This document shows, piece after piece, positions 28,239-39,790 of a DNA stretch of 64,000 bases. A program made the position numbers and the translations under genes. Each line of letters opens with the position of its first letter. Position 1 is the first letter of the stretch. A model generated the notes under the pieces. It was not told the DNA's origin and searched no databases. It saw nothing but the letters and a program-made list of their open reading frames with translations. The DNA is taken from the NCBI GenBank assembly GCA_965153455.1, contig OZ234498.1:7874001-7938000 (forward strand). Reading direction: 5' to 3'. The stretch comes from Sphagnum compactum. Taxonomy: Eukaryota; Bryophyta; Sphagnopsida; Sphagnales.

Positions 28239-28679
28239 CACAGAGACTGATGACTTCAAAATGGTTTAGGTTTGTTGCATTCATCATTGTGTAGAATTCT
28301 ACCTCAATTGTTTCAGAAGGGAAGAATAGACTCAAAGTTGCTAAAGCAATGTAGTCAATCACCTTCTGTATTCTTTCAAGAGGAATAGAACTGTCATTCA
28401 GTCTGTGTATGTCTGTCTGTCTGTCTGTGCATTCCTGAGGCACTCACATTTGTCTGTACTTCCAAGCTTTTTAGCATCCTTTCAGGCTAAGCAAGGAAGT
28501 CCAGACTGGCATCCTCAGGAGACAAGCATCAATTGGTGGTTCTTCTGCTGCTTATTAGTGATTTTCCTTAGTGGGAGGATGATTATGATGATCACAGGGG
28601 GCATGGAAATGAAGAAGTGAAATGTTATGGAAAGAAGAGTGGGCAGAAGAGAGAGACTTCAAAAGGAAGCAGGGTTTTG
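28139..28679. other. Convergent 3' spacer SPS / SUVR3
   Basis: The stop codons of SPS (+) and the SUVR3-like gene (-) are 541 bp apart, so this holds both 3' ends. It contains (CAG)n at 28208-28235 and (TCTG)n at 28409-28428. No coding sequence is seen. Confidence 0.7.
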
Positions 28680-31250
28680 TTAGGTTATGTCAGATGGCAA
28701 CATACCTGTACAACAAGAAGTTCCACAGAAACAAGACTGTGACTTTTTACTGGCTATTGCTCCTGCATAACCACTGCCATAGCTATAAGTGAGTTCCTCT
28801 CCCTCACTAATGTCTCGGCGTGCAAAGAATGCGAGCTTGGGAATCAAAGAACCTGCTGCACGAACCAAGCAGGGCAACAAGTTACCCCCATCGCAAGCAT
28901 GATTAATGAAGCGGGCTACATTCCCTACCCTCGTGGCATCTATGTTCAATCGTACACATGCCTGTTTTGATGGCAAGAATTCTCTCAACACTAACAAAGC
29001 TGACCCACACCTCCTCCTCTTCTTCTTGTGCAAAACCTTGAGTTCATTCCCCGCTTCTTCCACTATATCATACACTTTCTGTCGCTGCTGAGCTTCTCTT
29101 GTCGTCAACAGTTCACCTGAATGCCACCAAAAACAATCAAAAAAAATCATTGAATCTGTCACCTCAGACCTTAATGGCCTGGAATGCCCTCGCCCTCGCC
29201 CTGTTATGTTGAGTGCATTGCCTAGCGTACCCTAATAATGGGCTTGCTGCTGTGTTACCCAACATAATGGGCAGAGGCTTGACCATTCCATAGTACATAA
29301 TTAGCACAAACCTCTATTTTGGTAAAAGAAAACCATTACCGTACCTACAACTGACAGTCAGCAGTTTCATGCCAAACTATGTAATTTCTTTTAGAAAAAA
29401 AATCGTCCAGCAGTCCCAAATTGAATATTCCAAAATTCCCAACAGTCAAAGAATAACTACATACAGAGAGAGCAGCTTACATTTCGAATCTATAGCAAGT
29501 GATCTAGTGGCTGGGATCGGTGGACTAAGTAAGTAAGTCCCATAAGTTGCAAGTTTGATTCTCAAAGATTTGGAAAAGATCCCACTACAATTCTTCTATT
29601 CTTCAGCCAAACCTTTTGAGGATTATTTAACACCGAACATCAGTTGCATTGGATATGACATGCAAAAGCCTGTGGAGAATTATTGAACATGGAACATCAA
29701 TCGCACAAGTATGGTATGCAAAAGTCTTGTTGGTGATTATTTAACACTGAACATCTGTCACAGGTACAGTATGCAAAAGTCTCTGTGTCCTATGGTTTAT
29801 TGTTGTGTTTCCAGAAGCAACAGGAAGAAAGCTCACTCAGTCACAATGTTGGCTAGAGACAGAGACAGCGAGGCACATTGCTAGTGTAAGAACCTAAAGA
29901 GAAACATAGAGGGAGATGAAATTCAGGTGGAATCTGATCACAGACAGAGAGAGAGAGAGAGAGAGAGAGATATCTAGGGTTTAGGGTTTAGGGTTACATA
30001 CCTGCATATTCGCACACAAATGATCCTTTGCTAATAAGCTGTGCAGCATGCAATCCCCAGCCAGTGTTTTGCTTCCGCACCACTGCCACACCAACAGCCA
30101 ACCCTTGCTGTGTGACACGAAATCCACACAACTTGGAGCTGCAGGAACATGCTCCTCCACATTCCATCACAAGCAAGGGTCTCTCCTCCTCCTCCTCCTC
30201 CTCCTCCTCCTCCTCCAGCAGCAGTTGTTGTTCTTTTCCTTCTTCTTCTTCCCCATTCAGATCCAGTGATGATGACATCCCATCACACGAAACATTATTG
30301 TCAACTCTACTATTGTTTATTTTGTCCAAGAGGTTTGTCTTTCTACATTTGTCAGCAGTTGTCGTCGCCCTCGTCGTCAATAGGCAGAGCTTGGATGTAG
30401 CAGCATCATATGCACAATAACCATCGCTTGTTTTCCCACAGAAGCATTCCCCTAATGATTGACCTCCTCCCCTTGTCGTCGTCCTCCTCCTCCTCCCATT
30501 GTTCTCACAGCTAGAATTTGAATCATCTCTGACAACACAAACCTCCTCACAACAACTTTCGTCTTCTACCCCTTCTGAGGGAAGTGGCAACTCTGTAATT
30601 GTTCCATGGGCAAGAAGAGCACAATCGCCTGCACACCTGTTTGCAGATCAAACACAAACCCTGAGTAGTATTATTACCTTATTGTCAACATTACATCGAT
30701 GGCAGGCACATGGGGCTTCTTTTGGCAACTTCACACGGCAGTTCCCGTGGCGTGACACGAATTAAGGTTTGAGGATTCAAGAAGCAGAATGACAAAGCAT
30801 GACGATGTCAAGGCAACAGGGAGGAAAAATTTAATCTGACCTGCATCCCACGGCTCCCAGAATGCCTGTGGAGGGTAGGATCCCAAGCTCCTTGAGACAA
30901 GTCTTCCTTGCATCAGAGAACAGCAATTCCTTGGAAGAAGAAGAAGATTCATTGCCCCAAGCATGGAAGGAGGAGGAGGAGCGCGAGGTCGAGAGAAGAC
31001 AGAAAGGGGTATACACAAACCACGGGTAGCGACAAGAGTCAAACTGATTACAAACAGGCACTGACCACCGCTCCAGCCCCTGCGCAACGTCTGCCACTCT
31101 GCGCTCCGTCAACTCGGTCACACATTTCCTCATCGCCCTGCAAGTCAGAGCTAAGCTTGAGAGCTCCCGAGGCCCCAGCCACGCAGCTGCGATCTCCAGT
31201 ACCTTTTGTGTGTTGACACAACAAAAGCTTCTCTTCTGATTCTCCATCAT
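28680..31250 (-). CDS. SUVR3: SUVR3-like SET-domain histone methyltransferase, 510 aa
   Basis: Predicted nuclear lysine methyltransferase. Minus-strand exons: 30841-31250, 30678-30728, 30002-30636, 28680-29116; 1533 nt. Exon 1 encodes an F-box-like N-terminus (LGPRELSSLALTCRAM) and YPWFVYTPFC, both with counterparts in Arabidopsis SUVR3. Exon 3 has cysteine clusters (CFCGKTSDGYC, GGACSCSSKLCGFRVTQQG) and the start of SET (GWGLHAAQLI...FVCEYAG). Exon 4 holds NVARFINHACDGGN, GEELTYSYG and a cysteine tail CFCGTSCCTG. Two features are odd. The usual NHSC reads NHAC. The protein is about 150 residues longer than Arabidopsis SUVR3 (354 aa) because exon 3 carries low-complexity insertions, including 11 consecutive Glu. 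The 51-nt exon 2 is the weakest part: its phases fit, but its acceptor lacks a pyrimidine tract. Confidence 0.88.
29499..29565 (+). repeat. tRNA-like SINE remnant in SUVR3 intron
   Basis: An A-box-like TGATCTAGTGG at 29500-29510 and a B-box-like AAGTTTGATTC at 29551-29561 have pol III-like spacing. Related A-box sequences occur at 32070, 39310 and 39409. No clear 3' tail or target duplication was seen. Confidence 0.4.
29945..29996. repeat. (GA)n and telomere-like TTTAGGG tract
   Basis: A GA run of about 24 bases is followed by TAGGGTTTAGGGTTTAGGGT, immediately inside the SUVR3 intron next to the exon 3 donor. Such interstitial tracts near plant genes are common. Confidence 0.8.
30184..30216 (-). 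repeat. (TCC)n coding for poly-glutamate in SUVR3
   Basis: Eleven TCC triplets on the plus strand read as Glu codons in SUVR3 exon 3. The run joins other low-complexity codons (GEEEEGKEQQLLLEEE). Confidence 0.9.
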
Positions 31251-31328
31251 CAATTCAGCAAATTGCTACTAAAGCCACCAAATCATCCCACCCATGTGCA
31301 AAATGCATCACCAGAATCCAGGATCTGA

Positions 31329-31522
31329 GCGCGCGCACACACACACAAATACGAAGAACTCTGGCTGGCTTGCGAAGAAGAGCGATGAACCGAAACTCCT
31401 CCTCCCACGCAACGGGTTCATACTATGTATGTATATGTATGTATGTATGTATGTAGTTAACATACGTAAATATTACATATGTATGTATGTATGTATGTAG
31501 GTATGTATGTGTGTGTGTGTGG
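31329..31522. repeat. (GC/AC)n and (ATGT)n microsatellites upstream of SUVR3
   Basis: GCGCGCGCACACACACAC at about 31329 and imperfect (ATGT)n from 31420 to 31520 lie 80-270 bp upstream of the SUVR3 start. They mark the border with the AT-rich desert. Confidence 0.85.
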
Positions 31523-32024
31523 AGAAAAAATGGGATGCACATGTTTGGTGAAATATATATTTGAAAATCTGTTTGTGAATATGATGTTGGGAAAAACTAA
31601 AAAATTTAAAATTTAAAATTAATTTTTTAAAAAATATATATTAAAATTTATTTATTTTTTTTTAAAAAAAAAAACATGTATTCAAAAAGACACATTTCTA
31701 TTTCTATGTCTCTTTACTTCGGAATAGGCTAAACAAATTTTAGTTTAAAACTATCCAAATGACATCTTATTTCACATGCACACTCTTTTATAACTTGAAG
31801 GTGATACTCATTAGTGTTGGATGCTTCTCAATTTTTTCCCGAGGACCATTGATTCTAATTTTTAAACAAGCTTTTAATAATCACCCCAATTCTTGAATTT
31901 TTATTTTTAAAATTATTCACCTAGTTTGAAACTTTCATTTAAAATAAAACACCCATTGGTTTTCAAATAGGTTGATTTTCACAAGTAAAAGAACCACCAA
32001 TTTTCAACTTGATTATCAACATAA

Positions 32025-32105
32025 TGATGTTTGAATGCAAGACCTTTGCAAAAAGGAGGAAAATCCTAATTACTAGACCACATTAATTTTCATGTGTGAG
32101 AGGTT
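32025..32105 (-). repeat. tRNA-like SINE remnant
   Basis: On the minus strand TGTGGTCTAGTAATTAGGAT resembles a tRNA 5' half with an A box, followed by GGTCTTGCATTCAAACA in the B-box position. It is about the same sequence as at 39386-39440, in opposite orientation. Confidence 0.4.
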
Positions 32106-32694
32106 GGAGAAGGGTTTTTTTTTTTTTTCGTTTTTTAAAAAGTTGCACAATTTGCCACCATATAAAAGAAAGAATTGCACACTTTGTGAATATGCCAGAG
32201 GTGTGAAAGAAAATTATGCAATTTTTTTCTATTGCTAATGCAAATTTGGCAAAAGAAATTTTGATCTTGATGAATATTGTTGGCAACATATAGGGGTGGC
32301 AATAGAAATCTCTAGCAATCATCATCTAAGGTTGCATTCAAAATTGGCTCAAATTCTCCCAACAATGAAAACTTGCCTAGATGTAGCATGGCATATTGTT
32401 AAAGAGTTTTAAGTCTTCATCAAATCACATTGTTACCTCACGAAACGACAATGAAAGTGAAAGGTACGTTATTGAATAAACGATGTTGAGGGCCATTTTG
32501 TTGTTCCATTTTGGAGTAATCACAACCATCTAATTTGCCAAAAGCTTTCCATCCTAAGGTTGGAGGTTGCCAAGGATGTAACCTAATAAGGAGGATGTAA
32601 AATTATACGATACCCAAGCCCAACTGCCAGACTCTAGAGGCTAGTTGTTGAATTGGGACTTTGCAATAACAAAAGCTCAAACTTAGAAGTTTAG

Positions 32695-33925
32695 TGTCAC
32701 GACCTTAGCCTTGGGCTCATGACCAAAGCAAAGGCAAGGAAAGGTGTGGGCCAAGAATGCGACCCAAGAGTCACATTTGCACTCCTAGGAGTGCGAGGGA
32801 ATGAACCCACACATTCCCAAGTGGACTTTTGTTTTAGGAATTGGAGTCCCTATGGAGTGCCAAATTTTTAGAGAGCAATTTCAGGGGTTAAAAGTCATTG
32901 GATTGAGGACTTCCTTATACCATTGGAAATTTCTTGAGACACAAATGTCTAAAATGAGCTTGCATGATCCATTTGAATATTTAAAACGCAAGTTATGGTT
33001 AAGAGAAGGGCCGAAAGTCAAAGTGTCAATTTGACTCCCGACCATTAAAAGTCAGGAATTGCCTTGATTTACTTGTGTGTAGGTGACGTGTTACATATCG
33101 TTGGAAAGTTATCGACAAGGGCTATAACTTTGTTTAGACTCACCTCAATAAAAGGTTTTCACAAGAAATTATGGGCCTCCAAATTGGAGGGAGTCCCAAT
33201 TTTGAAATTTTTGAGACTCTCGACTTGGGAGTCTCCAGAAAAATGACATTTGGGTGTAGCCCCCCATAAATAATACTATAAGGGGGAAGGAGGTGGCTTC
33301 CCCCAAGTCCAGGCCATGATGACTCTTATGAATTTGTGTATGCCCGTGATTCATCCGTGCATAAAAAATGTTCCAACTATGCACTAACCAACTTGTTGTT
33401 TAATTTGTGCAAGTTCATGTGAATAATTGACCCACTTGTCATTCATCATAGTCCACATCGTAGAGCTCCAACATGCCCCTCTTACCCCCAAAGTGCTGCA
33501 AACCAAGGAATGTAAACCCAACTCCCTCTTCTGTTATTTTCACTTTTAGATTTGCATTTTGAATCTTTCAAAGAATGTGGGGGTGCGTCACATGGTATCA
33601 GAGCTTAGGTAGAACTTGATCCACTGAAGAATTTAGATGGCACCAAAGAGGAATCATAAACTAATAAAAAAAACCATGGTGAAAGAACCGATTAAGGACC
33701 TAAATGTTTCATCCGAGACCATTAGGGAGGAGAACAAGAGGATTCTAAAGAACAAAAAGACTATGACCTGCTTATCATTTGTCCTAATCCCCATCTTAGA
33801 GCTCCAACACGCCCCTCTTACCCCCAAAATGCTACGAGCCAAGGAACATAACCTCAACTCCTTTTTATTCCGTTTTCACTTTTGAACTCGCATTTGAATC
33901 TTTCAAAGAGTGTGGGGGTGCGTCA
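32695..33925 (+). mobile_element. LTR retrotransposon, internally deleted
   Basis: A putative 5' LTR runs from TGTCACGACC (32695) to GCGTCACA (33592), about 898 bp. It is followed directly by TGGTATCAGAGC (33593-33604), the primer-binding site complementary to plant initiator-Met tRNA. A gag-like ORF starts at 33637 (MAPKRNHKLIKKT) but after about 45 codons the sequence switches to a second copy of the LTR 3' end (about 33774-33925: GAGCTCCAACACGCCCCTCT to GGGGGTGCGTCAC). Nearly all of gag-pol and most of the 3' LTR are missing. The superfamily cannot be decided without pol. Confidence 0.75.
33593..33604 (+). other. Primer-binding site, initiator-Met tRNA type
   Basis: TGGTATCAGAGC abuts the CA end of the upstream LTR. 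This is the usual plant LTR-retrotransposon primer-binding site. Confidence 0.8.
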
Positions 33926-34299
33926 CTCGGAAACTGATTGTTTATTATAGCTTGCAATTTGTAATTTGTGTGAATCATGATGTAACATCTTGGCAATTGC
34001 ATGTGATTTGTGAATTGTGACACTCAAGAGTTAAAATGCTCTGAAACAAATTATGTCAATGTAGTTCAAGCACACACAAAATCTTCTTGACTGCATTGTA
34101 TTACACAATCTCAAGAATGTTTTGTGAAATTTCAATGCATTGTGTGTCTTTGTTGATTATGTAGACATAGGATTTTTGTTTTATTTTTCTTTGTCTTGAA
34201 TGGTTATTTGTCTGTAGGCAACAAATGGACTTGCAATGTGTTAATCACAAATATTCAAACACTTGAATAGTTTTTCGTTTATCATTGCAAGTAGTAGGG

Positions 34300-34720
34300 T
34301 TTGTTGCTATTATAATATGTTCATTAGTGGTGTTGTTGTAGTGTGTTCATATGTGGTGTTGTTATAATGTGTTCAACCTTGGTGTTACTGCGCATTAATG
34401 GCATTGTTACACAACATGTTCATTAGTGCTATAGCACAACGTAGCATGTTCATCAATGTTGTTGTTGCAACGTGCATCAATGTTGCTACTGTAACGTTCA
34501 ATGTTCATGAATGCTATTGCTGCAACGTGTTCATTAATGTTGTCGCTAAAATGTGTTCATCAATGTTGCTGCTATAACTTCAGTGGTCCTACTACAACAT
34601 TGGTGTTTGTATTCAACGTCAATGTTCATCAATGTTGTTGTTGTGACGTTGGTGGTGTTACTACAACATCAATGGTGTTACTGTAGCGTCAATGGTGTTA
34701 TTACAACATAGTGTTCATCT
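34300..34720. repeat. Degenerate tandem repeat, unit about 30 bp
   Basis: Repeated TGTTCAT(C/T)AATG-TTGTTG-TGCAACG motifs follow one another with many substitutions. Unit boundaries are blurred. It is probably non-coding. Confidence 0.65.
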
Positions 34721-36599
34721 CGGATATGTGGGTACTGGGCAATTGAATGGTTTTTTGTTTGTCATTGTAGATAATGCAACGTGCTGGTTACAAATGTGTG
34801 CACAACTGAAGCTTTAAGGTTAACAATAAATCTTCATTATGAAATCAAATTTTTTTCAAATCAAGCTTGGTCTTATAAAATCAAATTGTTGAAATTTACT
34901 TTGCTTTTGTTTGTATAAAAAACCTTGTTTCCATTAGGTTTTTGAACCAATCTTATGCATGATGGGCCCACCATAAATTCCATTAAATTTCAGGTAAAAG
35001 GTTTTGTTTGGTTATAGGTTTCCTCCATTTCCCCCATAACTTTTTGCCCCTGAATCACCCCTACTTGAAGCATTGAATGACCCCCATTCACATTTTGATA
35101 CTAATGTTGCTTCATCAAACAATGATGTATTTATTGCAGGTAGATGGCTTGTGCATGAATGTGAAGCCTGAGCTTATAACTTTGAGTTTGGAACTTAAAG
35201 TTTAATGTGATTTTAATCCACCTACATGGATGAATATGTCCATAGATGAATGATTTCATATGGATGAATGTCCTTTTTGCATGGATGAATTTCATTTATG
35301 ATTTGGATCAAAATTATTTTTATCCATCCTTGTTTGTTGTCCAAACATTAATATTTCAAACTTGAATGTCATTTAATAGTGATGAATAATGAAATTGTGA
35401 TAATAAAAGAAAATATGATGATGAAACCAAAATGGTTTAAAAAAATTTGTTTAAAAAATCATTTTCATGAACAATGTTGAACAATTCAAGAAATATTGTC
35501 ATGGAATGAGTGTCACCCTCCCCCCCCTTGTCCAATTGTTGTTAAAAACATTATATATTTACTTCATGGAAAATTGGGGTGCCTTGAAAATAAATAATTA
35601 TTAAACAAGTCTCATTGTCATCTATGAGAGTAGGTTGTTAGAAGAAAGCTAATTAAAGTGCCTAAAATTGAATTTTAATTTATTTCAAAAACTCATTATC
35701 ATAATGACATTACGTAGTTAAAAATATCTAAAACATTCAAAACTCATTGTTGTTTACAAAATTGGTTAAATTTGAAAAAAATCATGGCACCTTTGACAAA
35801 GAATAAAACAAAACCCCCCATTGTTGCTAATGACGGTTATAAATAAGTTTGAAAGAAGTTATAAGGCATCTTTCAAGGAAGGGAAGGAAAGAACCCACTG
35901 TTGTCAATGACATTGGGTTAATCTACCCGAAAGAAAATAATAATAACAATAATTAATTAATTAATTATTAAAAAAAACAATGATCAACGGGTGGGTGTTA
36001 GCGTAGTAATGGTAATATAGTTAAAACATTTTTAAAATCATGGCATTTAAAACCATAGCCATGAAATACATCTATAATGGAATTTACAGTATATTATTTC
36101 ACAAATGTTATATCATAAATAATTAAATTGTGTGTCATGAAGGTCTAGTTAATTAAAATTATGAAAAAAATACTAATAATTTTATGATAAAATAAAACAT
36201 TCATCCATAATTTTGATGGAAGTTCTACTTATTAAAAAATGCACTAAATGTAATTAATTTTTTTCATCCATACATTAGATGAATGAAAAAATCATTCATC
36301 CATAATGAAGATGAATGCTTAAATTCATCCCCATGTTTGCTTCTAGCTTTACTAGTACAACATTTATTTTACAGTTAAATTCTTGGATTTTACTTGCATG
36401 TGTATAGGGGAAAAGTCATTTTACCATCCCAAGTTCCAATTCTAGGTTCTAGACTCAGGCTTTAGGCTCATGTGGTAGCTTGCATTTCTGTTGCAACTAT
36501 CGTAGATTTGGAACAAGACCTTGAATTGCCAAAATCCACTATGAAGAAACAAAAATACGAATTGGGCCATAAATTTCAGGATGTTTGGGTAGCCCAATT

Positions 36600-38700
36600 G
36601 CCATGAACACAATCTATCATCGATAGGATGGTTTGGTGAATCCTATAAGGTGCAAAGTTTGTTCAAAAGTTGAAGGTAGAGAGAACTTACGAATCCCCAA
36701 GCTTGATTATTTGCTAAAGCATTCAAGGAAGAGGAAAGCTACTTTTGTTATTCTTGGGGTGAAAATTGGAGAGTTTTATAAGAATAAAAAATGTGCACAT
36801 GCAAAAAACCAAGTTTTATTTACCCAAATCCTTATTAATTCTATTCTCCAACTTGTTATTAATCAAGGTTTGGCTTTTAACAAAAGAAAATTTGTTTATT
36901 TTGTTGTAATTTTGTACTTGTTATCTCATGGCAAACCCATTACAAATTTCAAGAATATGAAGTCTTTTCTTGAATTGTTGAAAGTTAAGCGTTGTCCAAA
37001 AAAACATTGGTTTGATAATGTAAGGTTAAAGTATGGTCGAGGGTCTCCATATCATTGTCATGCAAGCTATGAAGCTTGTATTGCGTAAGGTTAATGTGTT
37101 TGCTTTGTCTTTTGATGAGGTTACTTTAGTTGACAACTAGTCTTGGCTTTCAATCCAAGCATACACCATTCAAAACTAGACTAAGGTCCTTATGTTATTG
37201 TTTCTAAAACATGTAGTTGATGGCTCTAATGCAACTAACTTGACTACAATCATTACACAAGCAATTTTTGTTAATGGAGGTATTTCAAATCATGATTTCA
37301 TTTCCAAAAAACTAATGTCTTTTGGTGCTAATGGTATTATTGTATTCTAGGGTTGCCGCACAAGTGTTACTATCCAACTCCAATCTTAATTTGCTCCATT
37401 CATGACTAGTGTTCATTGCATGACGCATTGGACAAACCTAGTTGTCCAAACCCTTTCTATTCTACATGTGGTCAATCATCTTGAGGTAGTCATGCAATTA
37501 CTATACAAATATTTCTCTAGCTCTCCAAAGAGGCATTTGGAATTGGTTAAATTGGGGGAGATCATGGAAATAAAAGGCTTTGAACAATGTTAAGACACGT
37601 TGGATTTTTATGTTAAGCCCATTTAGACGAGTGTTATAAGAATATCGTCCATTATTGCTAAAAATGGCACTTGATAGCCCTACAATACAAGCTTTTGCCT
37701 TCAACTTGGAACATCTAACTAATGTTGAAACTCTGTTGAACCTTGCTTGCATTGTTCTTCTTTTAAGCATTGTGAAGAATTTGATTAAGCTTGCACAAGC
37801 TCAAGATGTTTTTGTCATTGATTTGGTGCAAACAATCAAATTGACCCAAGTAGAATTACATGAAATGTTTTTGGATCCTTTTACTACTTTCAAATATGAT
37901 TCATTTGCATCTTTCCAGACTCTTGTGAAAGGTAAGCATGAAACAATTTTAATGAGCTGGTTTACAACTTTGAATAATGGCATTGATCACTTGGCATTTG
38001 AATGCCAAACAAACCACATTTGGGCACAAGCTCATGATTCTAACACCAAGGTGAAATGTTATGTGACAAGGGACATTTTTGAAGCAAATGTGGCAAGTGT
38101 GAAATTCCAATGTTCGGAAGCAACTTCAAAACTAGTGGTTGAACTACACACATGTTTTCCGTTACATGAACTACATGAGGCATTAGGTATTGTGTATCCT
38201 CACTATTGGTTGCTTGAAGATTATGATGAATCATTCCACACCCATCTGAATGTTTTGAAGGCTTTCTTTTGTACCCCAAAAAAGATAGGGGTTGTTGAAC
38301 ATGTGGTTCTTGAGGTGTTGTGTGCATCTACCCTAGATGTGCAAGTCCATGTTCAAAATTACAATGAAAAGTAAATGCGAGGTTTCCTTGGGCCTTCCTA
38401 ATACTATCAACCCCTTGACCAAAATGTGGGGGATCGTCTTCATTCCATTGTCCTATCTCACAACATTTCAAAGTATGTGAAATTAGCACAAATTGCCATG
38501 ATTCAAGTGTTGGGTTCAATGGAAGATGAACAAGTATTCAATAACCTAAATTTCATCAAAACTAAGATTTGTAATCAATTGATTAACAACTTGGCTTTGT
38601 GTGTCCACATGTTTGGGCAATTATTTTTTACAATGCACAATTTTCTTTATGATGAAGTTGTGGGGATTTGATAATTAGAAAAGTTTCGATATGCCTTAAA
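36600..38700 (+). mobile_element. Decayed hAT-like transposase (copy 1)
   Basis: An N-terminal zinc-finger-like segment CKVCSKVEGRENLRIPKLD is followed by KHWFDN, then (37081 on) by FALSFDEVTLVDN, FMTSVHCMTHWTNLVVQTLS and SSPKRHLELVKLGEIMEIKG. This is the order of conserved blocks I recall in plant hAT-like transposases. Several in-frame stops and at least one frameshift break the frame. The longest open piece is 37655-38374. Terminal repeats were not located. Confidence 0.65.
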
Positions 38701-39299
38701 TGCTTAAAGGATCTTTCATTGTAGGTTTCATAGTGCAAAACAAGCTTTGGGCTATTGATTTGTTTTCATTAGCTACATTATTATTCTTTCTTTTTGGTTG
38801 GTTTGTTGGTTTTTTAACTTGTTATATGTGAACGGGGAACAAAATTTTCATGGGCTTAATATTCCTTTGTTTTTATGATCCTCATTAATTTAGTGACCAC
38901 TCCTTTCCAAGTTCATGAATATGTTTTTTTTTTGTGTTTAAGAACATTATTAACTTACTGGTTTGCAAGAGACATTATGTTGCAATGGGCTTAGTTTTTA
39001 TGACTAGGGTTCAGACATCTTTTTTTTAATGACATTTGTTTTTGTTCGAGTGATCATGCTAGTGATGTGATTTTGAAAAATATATCAATTTGGCAAAAAT
39101 CTTGATTTTTTTTAAAAAAAATTCCTTTAATGAGGTTGTTGCCAACTTTTTTTGTCACTACAAAAAAACCTTGGGTTGGAGGCTAGGTTTTTACTTATTT
39201 AAATTGATTTTCTAGGTGTTAAACAAAATTAGGTTTAATTTTTATTTTTTTAAAAACCATTTTGAACAAAAAAAAACCTTTTTGAACCTTTTGCACATG

Positions 39300-39490
39300 A
39301 AAGTTAGTGTGCTCTAGTGGTATTTTTTTTTTCCTTGAGGTTTTTCAAAATTTGATAGTATTTAAAAATCTAAATAAACCTTAAACATTTTACACATGAG
39401 GGCTAGTGTGGTCTAGTGGTTAAGATTTTCCTTTTCAATATTAAATCTTATTTTGGGAGTTTAGATTGTAAAACCTTATATTAATAGTTT
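39300..39490 (+). repeat. Two adjacent tRNA-like SINE remnants
   Basis: TGCTCTAGTGG (39310) and TGGTCTAGTGG (39409-39419) sit in the same flanking sequence about 99 bp apart. The second reads GTGTGGTCTAGTGGTTAAGA, close to a tRNA-Glu 5' half. The B box is degenerate. Confidence 0.45.
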
Positions 39491-39494
39491 GAGA

Positions 39495-39790
39495 AGCACT
39501 TATCACAAACTTCATGGGTCATGATTTGATAAATGTGTGAAATCAAGTTTTTCATAAATTTGTATTATTTACACATGACATATATCATGCATTTAAAACA
39601 CATATGGAACACATATAAGTATGATGTAAAATTCTACTATGGATGAAAATATTTCATCCTATTTGTACATGTTTCATGTGTGTTTTAAACACATGACATT
39701 TTTGTTTAGATAGTACAAGCTTATGGAAAAATAAAATTCACACAATTATTATTGTCAAATCATGGCCCAAGAAGTTTGTAATGGCTATTG
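39495..39790. mobile_element. Foldback MITE with long inverted arms
   Basis: The left end CACAAACTTCATGGGTCATG ATTTGATAA is matched in reverse complement by the right end TTGTCAAATCATGGCCCAAG AAGTTTGT. The arms continue through TGTGTGAAAT against ATTCACACA and CATGTGT against ACACATG, so most of the roughly 290 bp can fold back. Diverged arms of the same family lie at 1388-1470, 17755-17835 and 18930-19140. Confidence 0.6.

Noticed and set aside
29977-29996. Telomere end or telomeric array
   Set aside because: Only three TTTAGGG units are present. Similar short tracts occur near 1992, 14630, 51866 and 62170, so they are interstitial.
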